The notes below the pieces were generated by a model. That model ran no database searches. It was not told the DNA's origin and saw only the letters and a list, made by a program, of their open reading frames with translations. Positions 53,394-61,922 of a stretch of 64,000 nt of DNA are shown here, in pieces (position 1 is the stretch's first letter; each line of letters begins with the position of its first letter). The stretch is from Lewinellaceae bacterium (GTDB lineage Bacteria; Bacteroidota; Bacteroidia; Chitinophagales; Saprospiraceae): the NCBI GenBank assembly GCA_016716135.1, contig JADJWX010000009.1, forward strand, positions 62,001-126,000, read 5' to 3'. The translations under genes and the position numbers were made by a program.

Positions 53394-54881
53394 ATGGGTA
53401 TTATTCAACGGCAGGGCATCAAACATTCCATTGTCAATTTTACCGGTCTGGCAATCGGCACGTTGTGCACGTTGTTTTTGTATGCGCAAAAAGACGTTGT
53501 TGAAGCGTATGGATTGGTTCAGTACCTGCTGAGCATTGCCATGATCGGCTTCCCGATTTTTAGCCTGGCGAGCCCCTCGGTCGGATTCCGGTTTTTCCCA
53601 AAGTTTCAGGATAAATCCCGGGGCCACAACGGGTTGTTGCCGCTGCTGCTCGGCATGAGCCTGGTTGGCTGGGCGGTGTGCGCAGTGGTTGCCTGGCTGA
53701 ATTGGGACTGGATCAGCGGCGCGCTGGCGCACGATTCCGTATTGCTGGATCAACACCTTTGGATAGCATTTCCACTTACGCTGCTCTACACCCTAGCCCT
53801 GCTCCTGAACCAGTACAGCGCCAATTTCAAGTTGATCGTGGTCCCGTCCATTTTGTTCGATTTGTCGCTGAAAGTGGTTTTGCCCGCACTGCTTTTTGCC
53901 ATGCTGATGCACTGGATCGACCTGCGGCTGGTGTTGTGGCTGTTGCTGGGGCACTTTTGTCTGGTGATCCTGAGTATCATGCTTTACCAGCGCCGGATGG
54001 GTGAGTTGTCCCTGCGATTTGACTGGAGTTTTTTGAAACCTTCGTTACGCAGTGAAATCGGGAAATACGCCGGATTTAGTGTACTGACCGGTCTGGCGTT
54101 GCTCCTGGCCACAAAAGCGGACACCCTGATGGTCGGTACGCTGACTACGATGAAAAGCACCGGCATTTATGCCATTGCGCTGAACATCGCCGCTGCGCTG
54201 GAAATCCCCACTAAAAGTATGTATGGCGCCAGCGTGTCTTTTGTGGCCAAATACCTGGCAGACGAAAACTGGACGGAATTGCGCAGTTTGTACCAAAAAG
54301 TATCCATTAACCTGCTGACGGCAGGTTTGCTGATTTTTGGGTGCATTTGGGTGTCGGCCGACGATTTATACACCCTGATGCCCAACAGCAGCGAAGTGTC
54401 GCAGGGCAAATATGTGTTATTGTTTTTGAGTGTGGCCAAACTGGTCGACATGGCTGCCGGGCTGAATAATCAGCTGGTGTATTATTCCAAATATTACCGC
54501 TATTCACTGGTATCGCTGGGTGTACTGGCCGTTGCAAACATTGGATTCAACGTGTGGTTGATCCCCAAATTGGGGCTTACAGGTGCTGCTGTTGCCACCT
54601 TACTTTCGCTTACATGCTACAATCTTTTCAATTTATACCTGGTTTGGAAAAAATTTCAAATGCAGCCGTTCACCCGGAATAATCTGGTGGTTGCGCTACT
54701 GGCAGTTTTGGCGATTGGCGCTGTTTGGTTTTTGCCGTCTACCGGGTACTCGTTTTTAAATATCGTCGTGCGGGCCGGGTTGTTCTCGCTGCTTTTTGCC
54801 GTTTTGGTGCTCCGGTTTCGGATTTCGGAGGATATAAACGGGTTGGTAACCCGGGTTTTCAACCCGGGTCGTCCGGGTTGA
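53394..54881 (+). CDS. Oligosaccharide flippase / polysaccharide biosynthesis membrane protein
   Basis: The product is 495 residues from the ATG at 53394, with about 14 hydrophobic segments and no signal peptide. The overall pattern fits the MATE-like polysaccharide transporter (Wzx/MurJ) superfamily, with IIQRQGIKHSIVNFTGLAIGT at the start. These proteins move lipid-linked sugars across the inner membrane. The last codons (NPGRPG) come from CCCGGGTT-type repeat sequence at 54848-54880, so the natural C-terminus may have been altered by the repeat. The gene follows the NamZ-like gene by about 38 bases. Confidence 0.85.
   Translation: MGIIQRQGIKHSIVNFTGLAIGTLCTLFLYAQKDVVEAYGLVQYLLSIAMIGFPIFSLASPSVGFRFFPKFQDKSRGHNGLLPLLLGMSLVGWAVCAVVAWLNWDWISGALAHDSVLLDQHLWIAFPLTLLYTLALLLNQYSANFKLIVVPSILFDLSLKVVLPALLFAMLMHWIDLRLVLWLLLGHFCLVILSIMLYQRRMGELSLRFDWSFLKPSLRSEIGKYAGFSVLTGLALLLATKADTLMVGTLTTMKSTGIYAIALNIAAALEIPTKSMYGASVSFVAKYLADENWTELRSLYQKVSINLLTAGLLIFGCIWVSADDLYTLMPNSSEVSQGKYVLLFLSVAKLVDMAAGLNNQLVYYSKYYRYSLVSLGVLAVANIGFNVWLIPKLGLTGAAVATLLSLTCYNLFNLYLVWKKFQMQPFTRNNLVVALLAVLAIGAVWFLPSTGYSFLNIVVRAGLFSLLFAVLVLRFRISEDINGLVTRVFNPGRPG
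54848..54880. repeat. CCCGGGTT palindromic repeat at the flippase 3' end
   Basis: AACCCGGGTT at 54848-54857 and AACCCGGGTC at 54861-54870 are near-identical palindromic words, followed by a third partial copy at 54873-54879. They overlap the end of the flippase coding region. Confidence 0.6.
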
Positions 54882-54919
54882 TACGGTTTCAAATAAATAC
54901 CCGATAATGTGTTGTTAGT

Positions 54920-55097
54920 CAGATGTCTCCCTTCGGTCGACATGACAGTCGTTTATTTTTAAACTAAACCTTACCGGATTTCTCGCTACGCTCGAAATTG
55001 CGGCAGGGCGCAGGGGAAATTTCGAGCGTAGCGAGAAATCTGATTGAAACTAATCTTGTCATTTCAAGGTGTCATGTCGACCGAAGGGAGACATCTG
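54920..55097. repeat. REPIN-like nested inverted repeat element
   Basis: Two nested perfect inverted repeats lie between converging genes. The outer arms (27 bases, 54920-54946 and 55071-55097) contain CTTCGGTCGACATGAC. The inner arms (23 bases, 54977-54999 and 55018-55040) contain TTCTCGCTACGCTCGAAA. Each arm can also fold by itself into a short stem with an asymmetric bulge. The element carries no open frame. This two-family palindrome arrangement resembles REP/REPIN-type elements mobilised by RAYT transposases. No RAYT gene is in the window, so mobility is inferred. Confidence 0.75.
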
Positions 55098-55125
55098 GAT
55101 TCGATTATTACCGGTTTATAAAGTG

Positions 55126-55200
55126 AACCCGTAAAAACCCGGGTACTGCGACAAGACCCGGCCCGGGTTAAAAACCCGGATTACTGCGACAAGACCAAAA
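55126..55200. repeat. Short duplicated stretch and CCCGGGTT repeats at the lipoprotein 3' end
   Basis: AAAAACCCGG followed by ACTGCGACAAGACC occurs twice (about 55133-55158 and 55170-55196), with one base difference. CCCGGGTT-type words lie between. The second copy includes the stop codon and last codons of the lipoprotein gene, so the repeat has overlapped that gene end, much like the flippase end on the other side. Confidence 0.55.
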
Positions 55201-55666
55201 GCAAGGTACTTTCCTCCGGACTTACGATCCGGTCGACCCGCACCTTTACGCCGGGTTGAATTTCAGCATCCTGACCCAAGCGCATTTGCGAACGCTGCGC
55301 TTCCAGCACATCGGCCCAGGCTTTCAGCGGGGCCTGTTTGGGAGAAAACGTACTCAGAAACACGAGTTGACGCACCGCTTCCTTCATCCACAATGAATCG
55401 GGGAAGCGGCTGAAATCGCCCTGAACGGTAAAGCGGTATTCCTGCCGGGTCTGGTTGCACACCTCCTGGCTGATCTCCAGCAGGACATTCGTGTCGAGCA
55501 GCAAACTTTCCAGCGATTGGTTGCCTTGTTTTTCAAAATTGTACTGCACAACGTGCGGGAGGTTTGCCTCAAATATTGGTTCGGGCTTGTACTGGCATTT
55601 GGGCTGGGAGTTGCAGGAGAGCAGTAAAAACGCAAAAAAGGAAGCGATTGGAATGGATTTGTGCAT
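55181..55666 (-). CDS. Small lipoprotein of unknown function
   Basis: The product is 161 residues from the ATG at 55666. A lipoprotein signal peptide ends FLLLSC, with the cysteine at about residue 18. The body is alpha/beta-like, with conserved-looking SLESLLLDTNVLLEISQEVC and a QRSQMRLGQDAEIQPGVKVRVD segment. I recognise no family. Its last codons lie within repeat sequence at 55170-55196. It is divergent from hutI, and its -7 box nearly touches that of hutI. Confidence 0.7.
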   Translation of the reverse strand: MHKSIPIASFFAFLLLSCNSQPKCQYKPEPIFEANLPHVVQYNFEKQGNQSLESLLLDTNVLLEISQEVCNQTRQEYRFTVQGDFSRFPDSLWMKEAVRQLVFLSTFSPKQAPLKAWADVLEAQRSQMRLGQDAEIQPGVKVRVDRIVSPEESTLLLVLSQ

Positions 55667-55681
55667 GGAAAATACCTTAAA

Positions 55682-55714
55682 TTGGAATGGGGCTGGCAAA
55701 AGTACATAGTTTTG
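55682..55714 (+). promoter_or_regulatory. Promoter of hutI
   Basis: A TTG at 55682-55684 and TAGTTTTG at 55707-55714, 22 bases apart, match the Bacteroidota pattern. The hutI ATG at 55736 follows within 22 bases, giving a very short leader, which also supports that start over the longer frame. Confidence 0.6.
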
Positions 55715-55724
55715 CGGCCTCAAA
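55697..55724 (-). promoter_or_regulatory. Overlapping promoter of the divergent lipoprotein gene
   Basis: On the minus strand a TTTG (55724-55721) precedes TACTTTTG (55704-55697) by 16 bases. This -7 box lies only two bases from the hutI -7 box, so both promoters cannot be bound at once. Confidence 0.5.
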
Positions 55725-55735
55725 TTTCAGTTGTT

Positions 55736-56998
55736 ATGCCATCCTTACTTATCCGGAATATTAAAACCCTTGTACAAGCTGAAACCAATCCGCGGGCTGT
55801 AGTGCGTGGTGCTGAAATGGCGGAGTTGCCCGTCGTGCACCAGGCTTTTTTGTTGCTGGAAGACGACCGGATAGCCGCCTTTGGCCCTATGGAAAATTGC
55901 CCGGAGCGGGCAGACCAGGTTATTGATGCTTCCGGGCGCCTGGTATTTCCGTCGTGGTGCGATTCGCATACCCATATTGTTTTTGCCGCAACGCGGGAAG
56001 AAGAATTTGTAGCCCGCATTCAGGGTTTGTCGTATGAAGAAATCGCCCGCCGGGGTGGCGGCATTTTGAACTCGGCGCTTCGGTTGCAACAAACTTCGGA
56101 AGATGAATTGTTTGAAAACGCCTATAAGCGCTTGATGGAAGTGGTCAGTTATGGGACCGGCGCTATCGAGATAAAAAGCGGGTACGGGCTGACGGTAGAA
56201 AGCGAGCTGAAAATGCTACGCGTCATTCGGCGGCTAAAGGCGGTAAGCCCGATTCCTATAAAAGCCACTTTTTTGGGCGCCCACGCGATTCCGGAAAACT
56301 ATAAAAACCGGCGCAAGGAATATGTGGACCTCGTGGTACAGAAAATGTTGCCGCAAGTAGCGGAAGAGGGGCTGGCCGACTATTGCGATGTGTTTTGCGA
56401 CCGCGGATTTTTTACCGTTGCCGAAACAGAGCGCATCCTGCAGGCGGGCTGGATGTATGGACTGAAGCCAAAAATTCATGCCAATGAACTGGACTATTCC
56501 GGTGGTGTGCAGGTTGGTGTGGCCAATCATGCAATTTCTGTGGATCACCTGGAATACACCGAAACGGCCGAGATCAAATCGCTGTTGAGCGGCCAAACTC
56601 TCCCGACCCTTCTGCCTGCCTGCGCTTTTTTTCTGGGCATCCCCTATGCGCCGGCGCGCCGGATGATCGATGCGGGCTTGCCGGTTGTACTAGCCACGGA
56701 TTACAATCCGGGCTCGGCGCCTTCCGGCCGGATGGCTTTTGTGGTGGCACTGGCCTGCATTAAAATGAAAATGTTGCCGGAGGAAGCCATAAATGCCGCC
56801 ACACTCAACGGCGCGCGCGCCATGGAGTTGGAAAAAGAATACGGGAGCATAGCCGTTGGGAAGAAGGCCAACCTCTTTATTTCCGAACCAATGGCTTCCC
56901 TTGCACAAATGCCGTATTCTTTCGGCAGTAACCTGGTTGAAACCGTCATCCTGAACGGCGCCGTATGGAATGTTGCCGGCGGCAATAAAATTGGTTAA
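55736..56998 (+). CDS. hutI: Imidazolonepropionase
   Basis: The product is 420 residues from the ATG at 55736. It hydrolyses imidazolone-5-propanoate in histidine breakdown. Amidohydrolase motifs are visible: metal-binding WCDSHTHIVFAATREEEF, GAIEIKSGYGL, KIHANELDYSGG, and the late aspartate in LATDYNPGSAPSGR. Length is normal for HutI. The frame extends to 55661, but the promoter and the divergent lipoprotein start make that unlikely. No other hut gene is nearby in the window. Confidence 0.95.
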   Translation: MPSLLIRNIKTLVQAETNPRAVVRGAEMAELPVVHQAFLLLEDDRIAAFGPMENCPERADQVIDASGRLVFPSWCDSHTHIVFAATREEEFVARIQGLSYEEIARRGGGILNSALRLQQTSEDELFENAYKRLMEVVSYGTGAIEIKSGYGLTVESELKMLRVIRRLKAVSPIPIKATFLGAHAIPENYKNRRKEYVDLVVQKMLPQVAEEGLADYCDVFCDRGFFTVAETERILQAGWMYGLKPKIHANELDYSGGVQVGVANHAISVDHLEYTETAEIKSLLSGQTLPTLLPACAFFLGIPYAPARRMIDAGLPVVLATDYNPGSAPSGRMAFVVALACIKMKMLPEEAINAATLNGARAMELEKEYGSIAVGKKANLFISEPMASLAQMPYSFGSNLVETVILNGAVWNVAGGNKIG

Positions 56999-57251
56999 GA
57001 CTTCGTTTTGCCGCCATCTTGCCCATTCGCTGAAATTCCAAATATTTATTCTTGCTTCGATATGTCTCGAAGCCTTTGGTTTGAGTAATTTTGCGGCCAC
57101 TTGTCCAAAATCTACGGTATTCTTTGGACAAAAGCCGAATTTTAAACTGTTAAAACAGGCCGGAAAGACATCAAATTAAGCTGGCATTGTATCTCTTTGC
57201 ATCACAATCCCGTGCTGAACATATCCATTAACCATTGCAAATTTTGTACGC

Positions 57252-60200
57252 ATGCACAAACTTCTAATCCCCCTGATCGTTTGCTTGTCCGCAACGCTGC
57301 TTCACGCCCAGGTTCCAAGAACTATTTTACCTAATCCGGATGCTGTAACCAAACAGCCAGTCTCCAATGCCACGGAGGCCGCCTGTTCTGCCGGCACCTT
57401 TGTTCCTGGCCAATTTATCGGTCAGAGCAATGACATCGACCCCGACACCATTTTTTTGTGTTGGGGCGACTCGCTTTTGATGGACCACAACGGCGATGAA
57501 ATGTTTATGGACCCCGATCCCAATACCCCGCCCGGCATTGCCTACGCATACTACAATTGCCTGCCCACCGCCACCGGTGATGATATGGCGGTTTTGGCCG
57601 ACCCCTGCCTTTGGCCCGGCGCTGCAGGCAATGGTTTTTTTGCGACCCAGGGGCCACCCAGCGGCGACCACTGGTTTTTTAACACAGGCGGTTTGTTTCA
57701 GGCCACTACGTTTTGCAATAACAGCCCCTGTCTCATCACCTTCGCACCGATTACCATTACAGACGACCCGAATGGATTACTGGAGCCGGGCTGTGTGGAT
57801 GTAAATGTCAACGATGCGTTTTCTGTTGTTTACCTCAGAAGAATTACGGAGTTGCGTATTTCGGATAACACCTCTACGGTTCAAACCAACTATACCGATG
57901 ATTGCAAAGCCCGGTTCCGGCTTTACGGCGGCTACCCGGAATGGGACCTCAATGCCACCTATACCGTGACTATTGCCCTGGACAGCGACCCTAATGTAAA
58001 GGCGCTGATCTACACGCCGCCGGCGCAAATGAAACACAGTAACGATGTCATTTTCTCGGTCCCCCAATCGGGTACGTACCGGGTAACTGTTGAAGATGGA
58101 AAAAGCTGCGGCCATACGTTCCTGATCAATGTGAACAGCTGTGATGCTGTGGACAACGTGACCATTTCCATGCCTGAATTGGTGGCGCCTCCCGGTGCAC
58201 AAATTTGTGTGCCGATCAGCATGACCAATTACACCAACATTATCGGCGCATCGTGGTCTGTTACCTGGGACCCGACGGTGCTCATGTACAACGGCTTTCA
58301 AAATCCGAGTGACTCGCTCGGCGCATTTGACCTTTCAAATTTGAACGTGGATAATGTCGCACAGGGCTTTCTTGGCATTGCCTATTCCGATTTTGCCAAT
58401 CCGGAAGGCACGACGATTCCCAATGGCGGCACTTTTGTGGAACTGTGTTTCACGGTACTTGCTCCGCTCGGCACTTGTACCCCGCTGGACATCGTCAGCT
58501 TCCCGTCGCTTGTCACCATGGACAATGCCTTCGGCCCACAGCTGGCCATCACGGTAGATACCGGCGAAGTGTGTGTGGATTTTGTGCCGCTCGATGTGGA
58601 ATTTTACGTCGCCCCACCCAACTGCAACGGCGAAGCCAGCGTTGGCGCGATCATCAGTGCGGGCACTGCACCGTTTGTGGTGAGCTGGTCTATGTTTCCC
58701 GGCGGCGGCATGTCCGACATGGTCACCGCTAACGTGGCCGATACCATTTTGACCGACCCGTTGCCGGAAGGCATCTGGGAAGTCTGCGTAACCGACCAGA
58801 ATGGCTTCGGGCTACAGGTGTGCGATACGATCACTATTGATGTGCCCAACCTGGGCGCTACCCTGGCGGTCGTTCAACTTCCCTTATGCAACGGCGACTC
58901 CACCGGCACGTTGCGCGCCGATGTTACGGTAGACGGCGTGGTGATCCCCAATCCGGGTCCAACATTTACCTACCTGTGGAGCACCACACAAACCACACAA
59001 ACAATTTCCAATATACCCGCCGGCCCCTATGTCGTTACGGTAACTGAGACAGTTTCCGGTTGTACGACGCTTGCTGCCGGCACGCTTAGCCAGCCTGCGC
59101 CAATCGTGTTGGATGTCCAGGTGACAAATGCCTCCTGCGACGGTATTGCCGACGGCGGCATTGTAACGACGGTTTCCGGGGGCACACCGGGAGCCATCGG
59201 CAGCGAATACAGCTTTGCATGGAATTATTCACCCAATGCAAATGGCGTACCGCTGTTTGCAGACGACGCAGGGGTAGGAAATCCGTTCACCATGGCCAAC
59301 AAACCGGCAGGTTTTTATTTTGTGACGGTAACCGACGCAAATGGCTGTACGCGGATCCAAACGATAGAAATTGCCAATGCCCGGGAAATCACCATCGACA
59401 CGCTGAATATTTTGGAACCCAGCTGTTTCGGCGCAGCCGACGGTTGTATCGAAATCGCTGTTAATGCTCAACCGGCATTTCCAAATCCGGCCTTTGTGGC
59501 GTTTTGGGACCCAACTGGTGGAACGCCCACCAATACCGGAAATATGTTCACCTATTGCGACCTGGCCGCCGATTCATTTGGTGTCATCATCATTGAAACC
59601 AATACCGGCTGCGGGGTTTCGGCCGGTTTCGTCGTTGGTCAACCGGACTCCTTGTCGATTGCCATTGTGACACAAAACGGCCCGTCTTGCCAGTTTCAAA
59701 ACGATGGAACCATTGTGGTTGCAGGCAGCGGTGGCACCGGCGGCCCGAACTATACGTACACCTGGTCGGGTGGTTTGCCGAATGGCGCAACCCAACAAAA
59801 TTTGACTCCCGGAACCTATACAGTAACCATGACCGATGCAAACGGCTGCATGGATTCGACAAGCATTTCCCTGGCCCTGCCGCCACCGCCGCCGATAACG
59901 GCAATTGACTCCGTGTCGGTTGTTTGTGGCGCCGATGGAAGTCTCACCGTAACCGCCCCGACTGCGGTCAGCTACCTTTGGGAAACCTTGAGCGGCCAGC
60001 AAGTTGGCGACATGGCTACCGTGACCGGTTTGCCGGGCGACACTTACGTGCTTACGATTGCCGATGCCCAGAATTGTGTCAACATGGACACCTTCACGCT
60101 GGCGCCGGTAGTTCCGCTGTTCTTTGCCGATACTTCCCTGATCCTGCCCACCTGTAATGGTGGCGCCGACGGTAGCATTGCCATTGATGTTCAGGGTGGT

Positions 60201-61853
60201 ACCGGCGGTGCGCCGACCTATACCTGGGCTTCCGGGCAGAACACTCCGGTGATCATAGCGGTTGCAGCGGGCACCTACACGGTGACAGTCACCAACCCGG
60301 CCGGCTGTACACTGGTGGGCACCTTTGTATTGCCCAACCCGCCGGGAATTGTGATCCAATACAACAGCATTATGCCGGCAACGTGTCCGAACGTTTGTGA
60401 CGGACAAGCGACGCTGGTCACCTATTACAATACCGTTCCGCCCACTTTTGCCAATTTCAATTTTATGTGGGAAGACGGTTCCACCGACTCGGTCCGGACG
60501 GACTTTTGTCCCGGATTTAACACGGTGACTGTTACAGATGCGCTAACCGGTTGTTTCCGCATCGATTCCGTGTCTATCGACAGTCCGCCGCCGTTCGATG
60601 TGAGTTTTACCACCGTACCCGTAACCTGCTTTGGCGGCGATGACGGCGAGGCGCGTGTTACGGTCAGCGGGGCGAATGGCGTGCCGTTCACCTTCCTGTG
60701 GAGCAATAGTTCTACGATCAATACAGCCACCGGGCTGATGGCCGGGGATGCTACAGTGACGATAACCGATGTGCTCGGATGCATGGATACGTTTATCACC
60801 AATATCACCCAGCCTACCGAAATTGTGGTTACGCAGGATTTGACAAACACCGTCAACATTGCCTGCTTTGGTGAAAGTACCGGAGAGTTGGCAGTTACAG
60901 CCACCGGCGGCACCCCGGATTACACCTACCAATGGGCAAATGCCGGCGGCAACCTGGGCACCACCAATCCGTTGGAAAACCTGCCTTCCGGTGCGTATAC
61001 CGTGACCGTTACCGACGCAGCCGGCTGCACCGGGGAGTTGCCCAACCTGATCCTGAGTGATCCGGCGGCAGTGCTTGGCACTTACCTGCCCTGGGACCCG
61101 ATTGTTTGCCACGGCGAAGAGACCACCCTGTTTATTGAAACCATTTCCGGGGGGTCGGGCGCGCCGTACCAGTACAGTCTTGACTTTGGTGTTTTCCTGG
61201 ATGCCGGATTCCCGATCAACATGGGCGGTGGCGAGCACTATATCACCTACATCGACCGGCTCGGTTGCGAATACACAGACACCATTTTTGTTCCGGAGCC
61301 CGATCCGATTTTTGTGACCTTCGATCCGAATGAAGTTGAAATTGAATTAGGGGATTCGCTGCAATTGCTGCCCATCGTTACCGGTGCTGTGGTGGACACC
61401 TTTATTTGGACGCCGGCTGCTTCGATCAGTGATCCGTTTGAGTTTGAACCATTTACCCGCACGTATGAATCGGAGAATTACACGATCGTCGTATTCGACG
61501 AAAATGGTTGCTCGGCAACCGGTTCCATTTCGGTAAATATTGACCCGAACCGGAATGTGTATATTCCGAATGCCTTTATTCCCGGCAACCCTGCGGGGCT
61601 GAATGACCACTTTAACGTATATGTTGGTCGAGGGGTGGAAATTATTAACTACATGCGGATTTACGACCGCTGGGGAACGTTGATGTACGAACGCGAAAAG
61701 TTCTATCCAAACAACAACGACTTTGCCGAAGGCTGGGATGGCCGCTACGACGGAAAATATTTAAATCCGGCTGTGTTCGTGTACGTTGTGGAAGTGAAAT
61801 TCCTGGATGGCCGCGTGTTGCTCTACCGGGGCGATGTGACGATCTTGCGGTAA
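57252..61853 (+). CDS. SprB-repeat surface protein with cohesin-like domain and T9SS type B sorting domain
   Basis: The product is 1533 residues. A signal peptide (about 1-20, ending LLHAQ) precedes a N-terminal domain. A cohesin-like beta-sandwich follows at about 305-455 (PGAQICVPISMTNYTNIIGAS). About nine SprB-type repeats of near 80-100 residues come next, each with a core like GTYTVTVTDANGC (variants GFYFVTVTDANGCT, GTYTVTMTDANGCM, GAYTVTVTDAAGCT). The final ~100 residues are the gliding-motility-associated T9SS type B domain (NVYIPNAFIPG, MRIYDRWGTLMYERE, GWDGRYDGKYLNPAVFVY). SprB-like proteins are mobile surface adhesins or matrix proteins, but motility here is not shown. It ends at a strong terminator. 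Confidence 0.88.
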   Translation: MHKLLIPLIVCLSATLLHAQVPRTILPNPDAVTKQPVSNATEAACSAGTFVPGQFIGQSNDIDPDTIFLCWGDSLLMDHNGDEMFMDPDPNTPPGIAYAYYNCLPTATGDDMAVLADPCLWPGAAGNGFFATQGPPSGDHWFFNTGGLFQATTFCNNSPCLITFAPITITDDPNGLLEPGCVDVNVNDAFSVVYLRRITELRISDNTSTVQTNYTDDCKARFRLYGGYPEWDLNATYTVTIALDSDPNVKALIYTPPAQMKHSNDVIFSVPQSGTYRVTVEDGKSCGHTFLINVNSCDAVDNVTISMPELVAPPGAQICVPISMTNYTNIIGASWSVTWDPTVLMYNGFQNPSDSLGAFDLSNLNVDNVAQGFLGIAYSDFANPEGTTIPNGGTFVELCFTVLAPLGTCTPLDIVSFPSLVTMDNAFGPQLAITVDTGEVCVDFVPLDVEFYVAPPNCNGEASVGAIISAGTAPFVVSWSMFPGGGMSDMVTANVADTILTDPLPEGIWEVCVTDQNGFGLQVCDTITIDVPNLGATLAVVQLPLCNGDSTGTLRADVTVDGVVIPNPGPTFTYLWSTTQTTQTISNIPAGPYVVTVTETVSGCTTLAAGTLSQPAPIVLDVQVTNASCDGIADGGIVTTVSGGTPGAIGSEYSFAWNYSPNANGVPLFADDAGVGNPFTMANKPAGFYFVTVTDANGCTRIQTIEIANAREITIDTLNILEPSCFGAADGCIEIAVNAQPAFPNPAFVAFWDPTGGTPTNTGNMFTYCDLAADSFGVIIIETNTGCGVSAGFVVGQPDSLSIAIVTQNGPSCQFQNDGTIVVAGSGGTGGPNYTYTWSGGLPNGATQQNLTPGTYTVTMTDANGCMDSTSISLALPPPPPITAIDSVSVVCGADGSLTVTAPTAVSYLWETLSGQQVGDMATVTGLPGDTYVLTIADAQNCVNMDTFTLAPVVPLFFADTSLILPTCNGGADGSIAIDVQGGTGGAPTYTWASGQNTPVIIAVAAGTYTVTVTNPAGCTLVGTFVLPNPPGIVIQYNSIMPATCPNVCDGQATLVTYYNTVPPTFANFNFMWEDGSTDSVRTDFCPGFNTVTVTDALTGCFRIDSVSIDSPPPFDVSFTTVPVTCFGGDDGEARVTVSGANGVPFTFLWSNSSTINTATGLMAGDATVTITDVLGCMDTFITNITQPTEIVVTQDLTNTVNIACFGESTGELAVTATGGTPDYTYQWANAGGNLGTTNPLENLPSGAYTVTVTDAAGCTGELPNLILSDPAAVLGTYLPWDPIVCHGEETTLFIETISGGSGAPYQYSLDFGVFLDAGFPINMGGGEHYITYIDRLGCEYTDTIFVPEPDPIFVTFDPNEVEIELGDSLQLLPIVTGAVVDTFIWTPAASISDPFEFEPFTRTYESENYTIVVFDENGCSATGSISVNIDPNRNVYIPNAFIPGNPAGLNDHFNVYVGRGVEIINYMRIYDRWGTLMYEREKFYPNNNDFAEGWDGRYDGKYLNPAVFVYVVEVKFLDGRVLLYRGDVTILR

Positions 61854-61883
61854 ATTATTTGCAGGATTTCCGCTTCAAATATT

Positions 61884-61922
61884 ACCCGTCCTATGGCTTT
61901 TTCGCCATAGGACGGGTTTTTT
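61884..61922. terminator. Bidirectional terminator after the SprB-repeat gene
   Basis: A perfect 14-base stem (61884-61897 with 61904-61917, ACCCGTCCTATGGC and complement) with a six-base loop is followed by T6. It overlaps the end of the converging minus-strand gene. Confidence 0.85.

Noticed and set aside
54920..55097. CRISPR array
   Set aside because: There are only inverted, not regularly spaced direct, repeats, and no cas genes are nearby.
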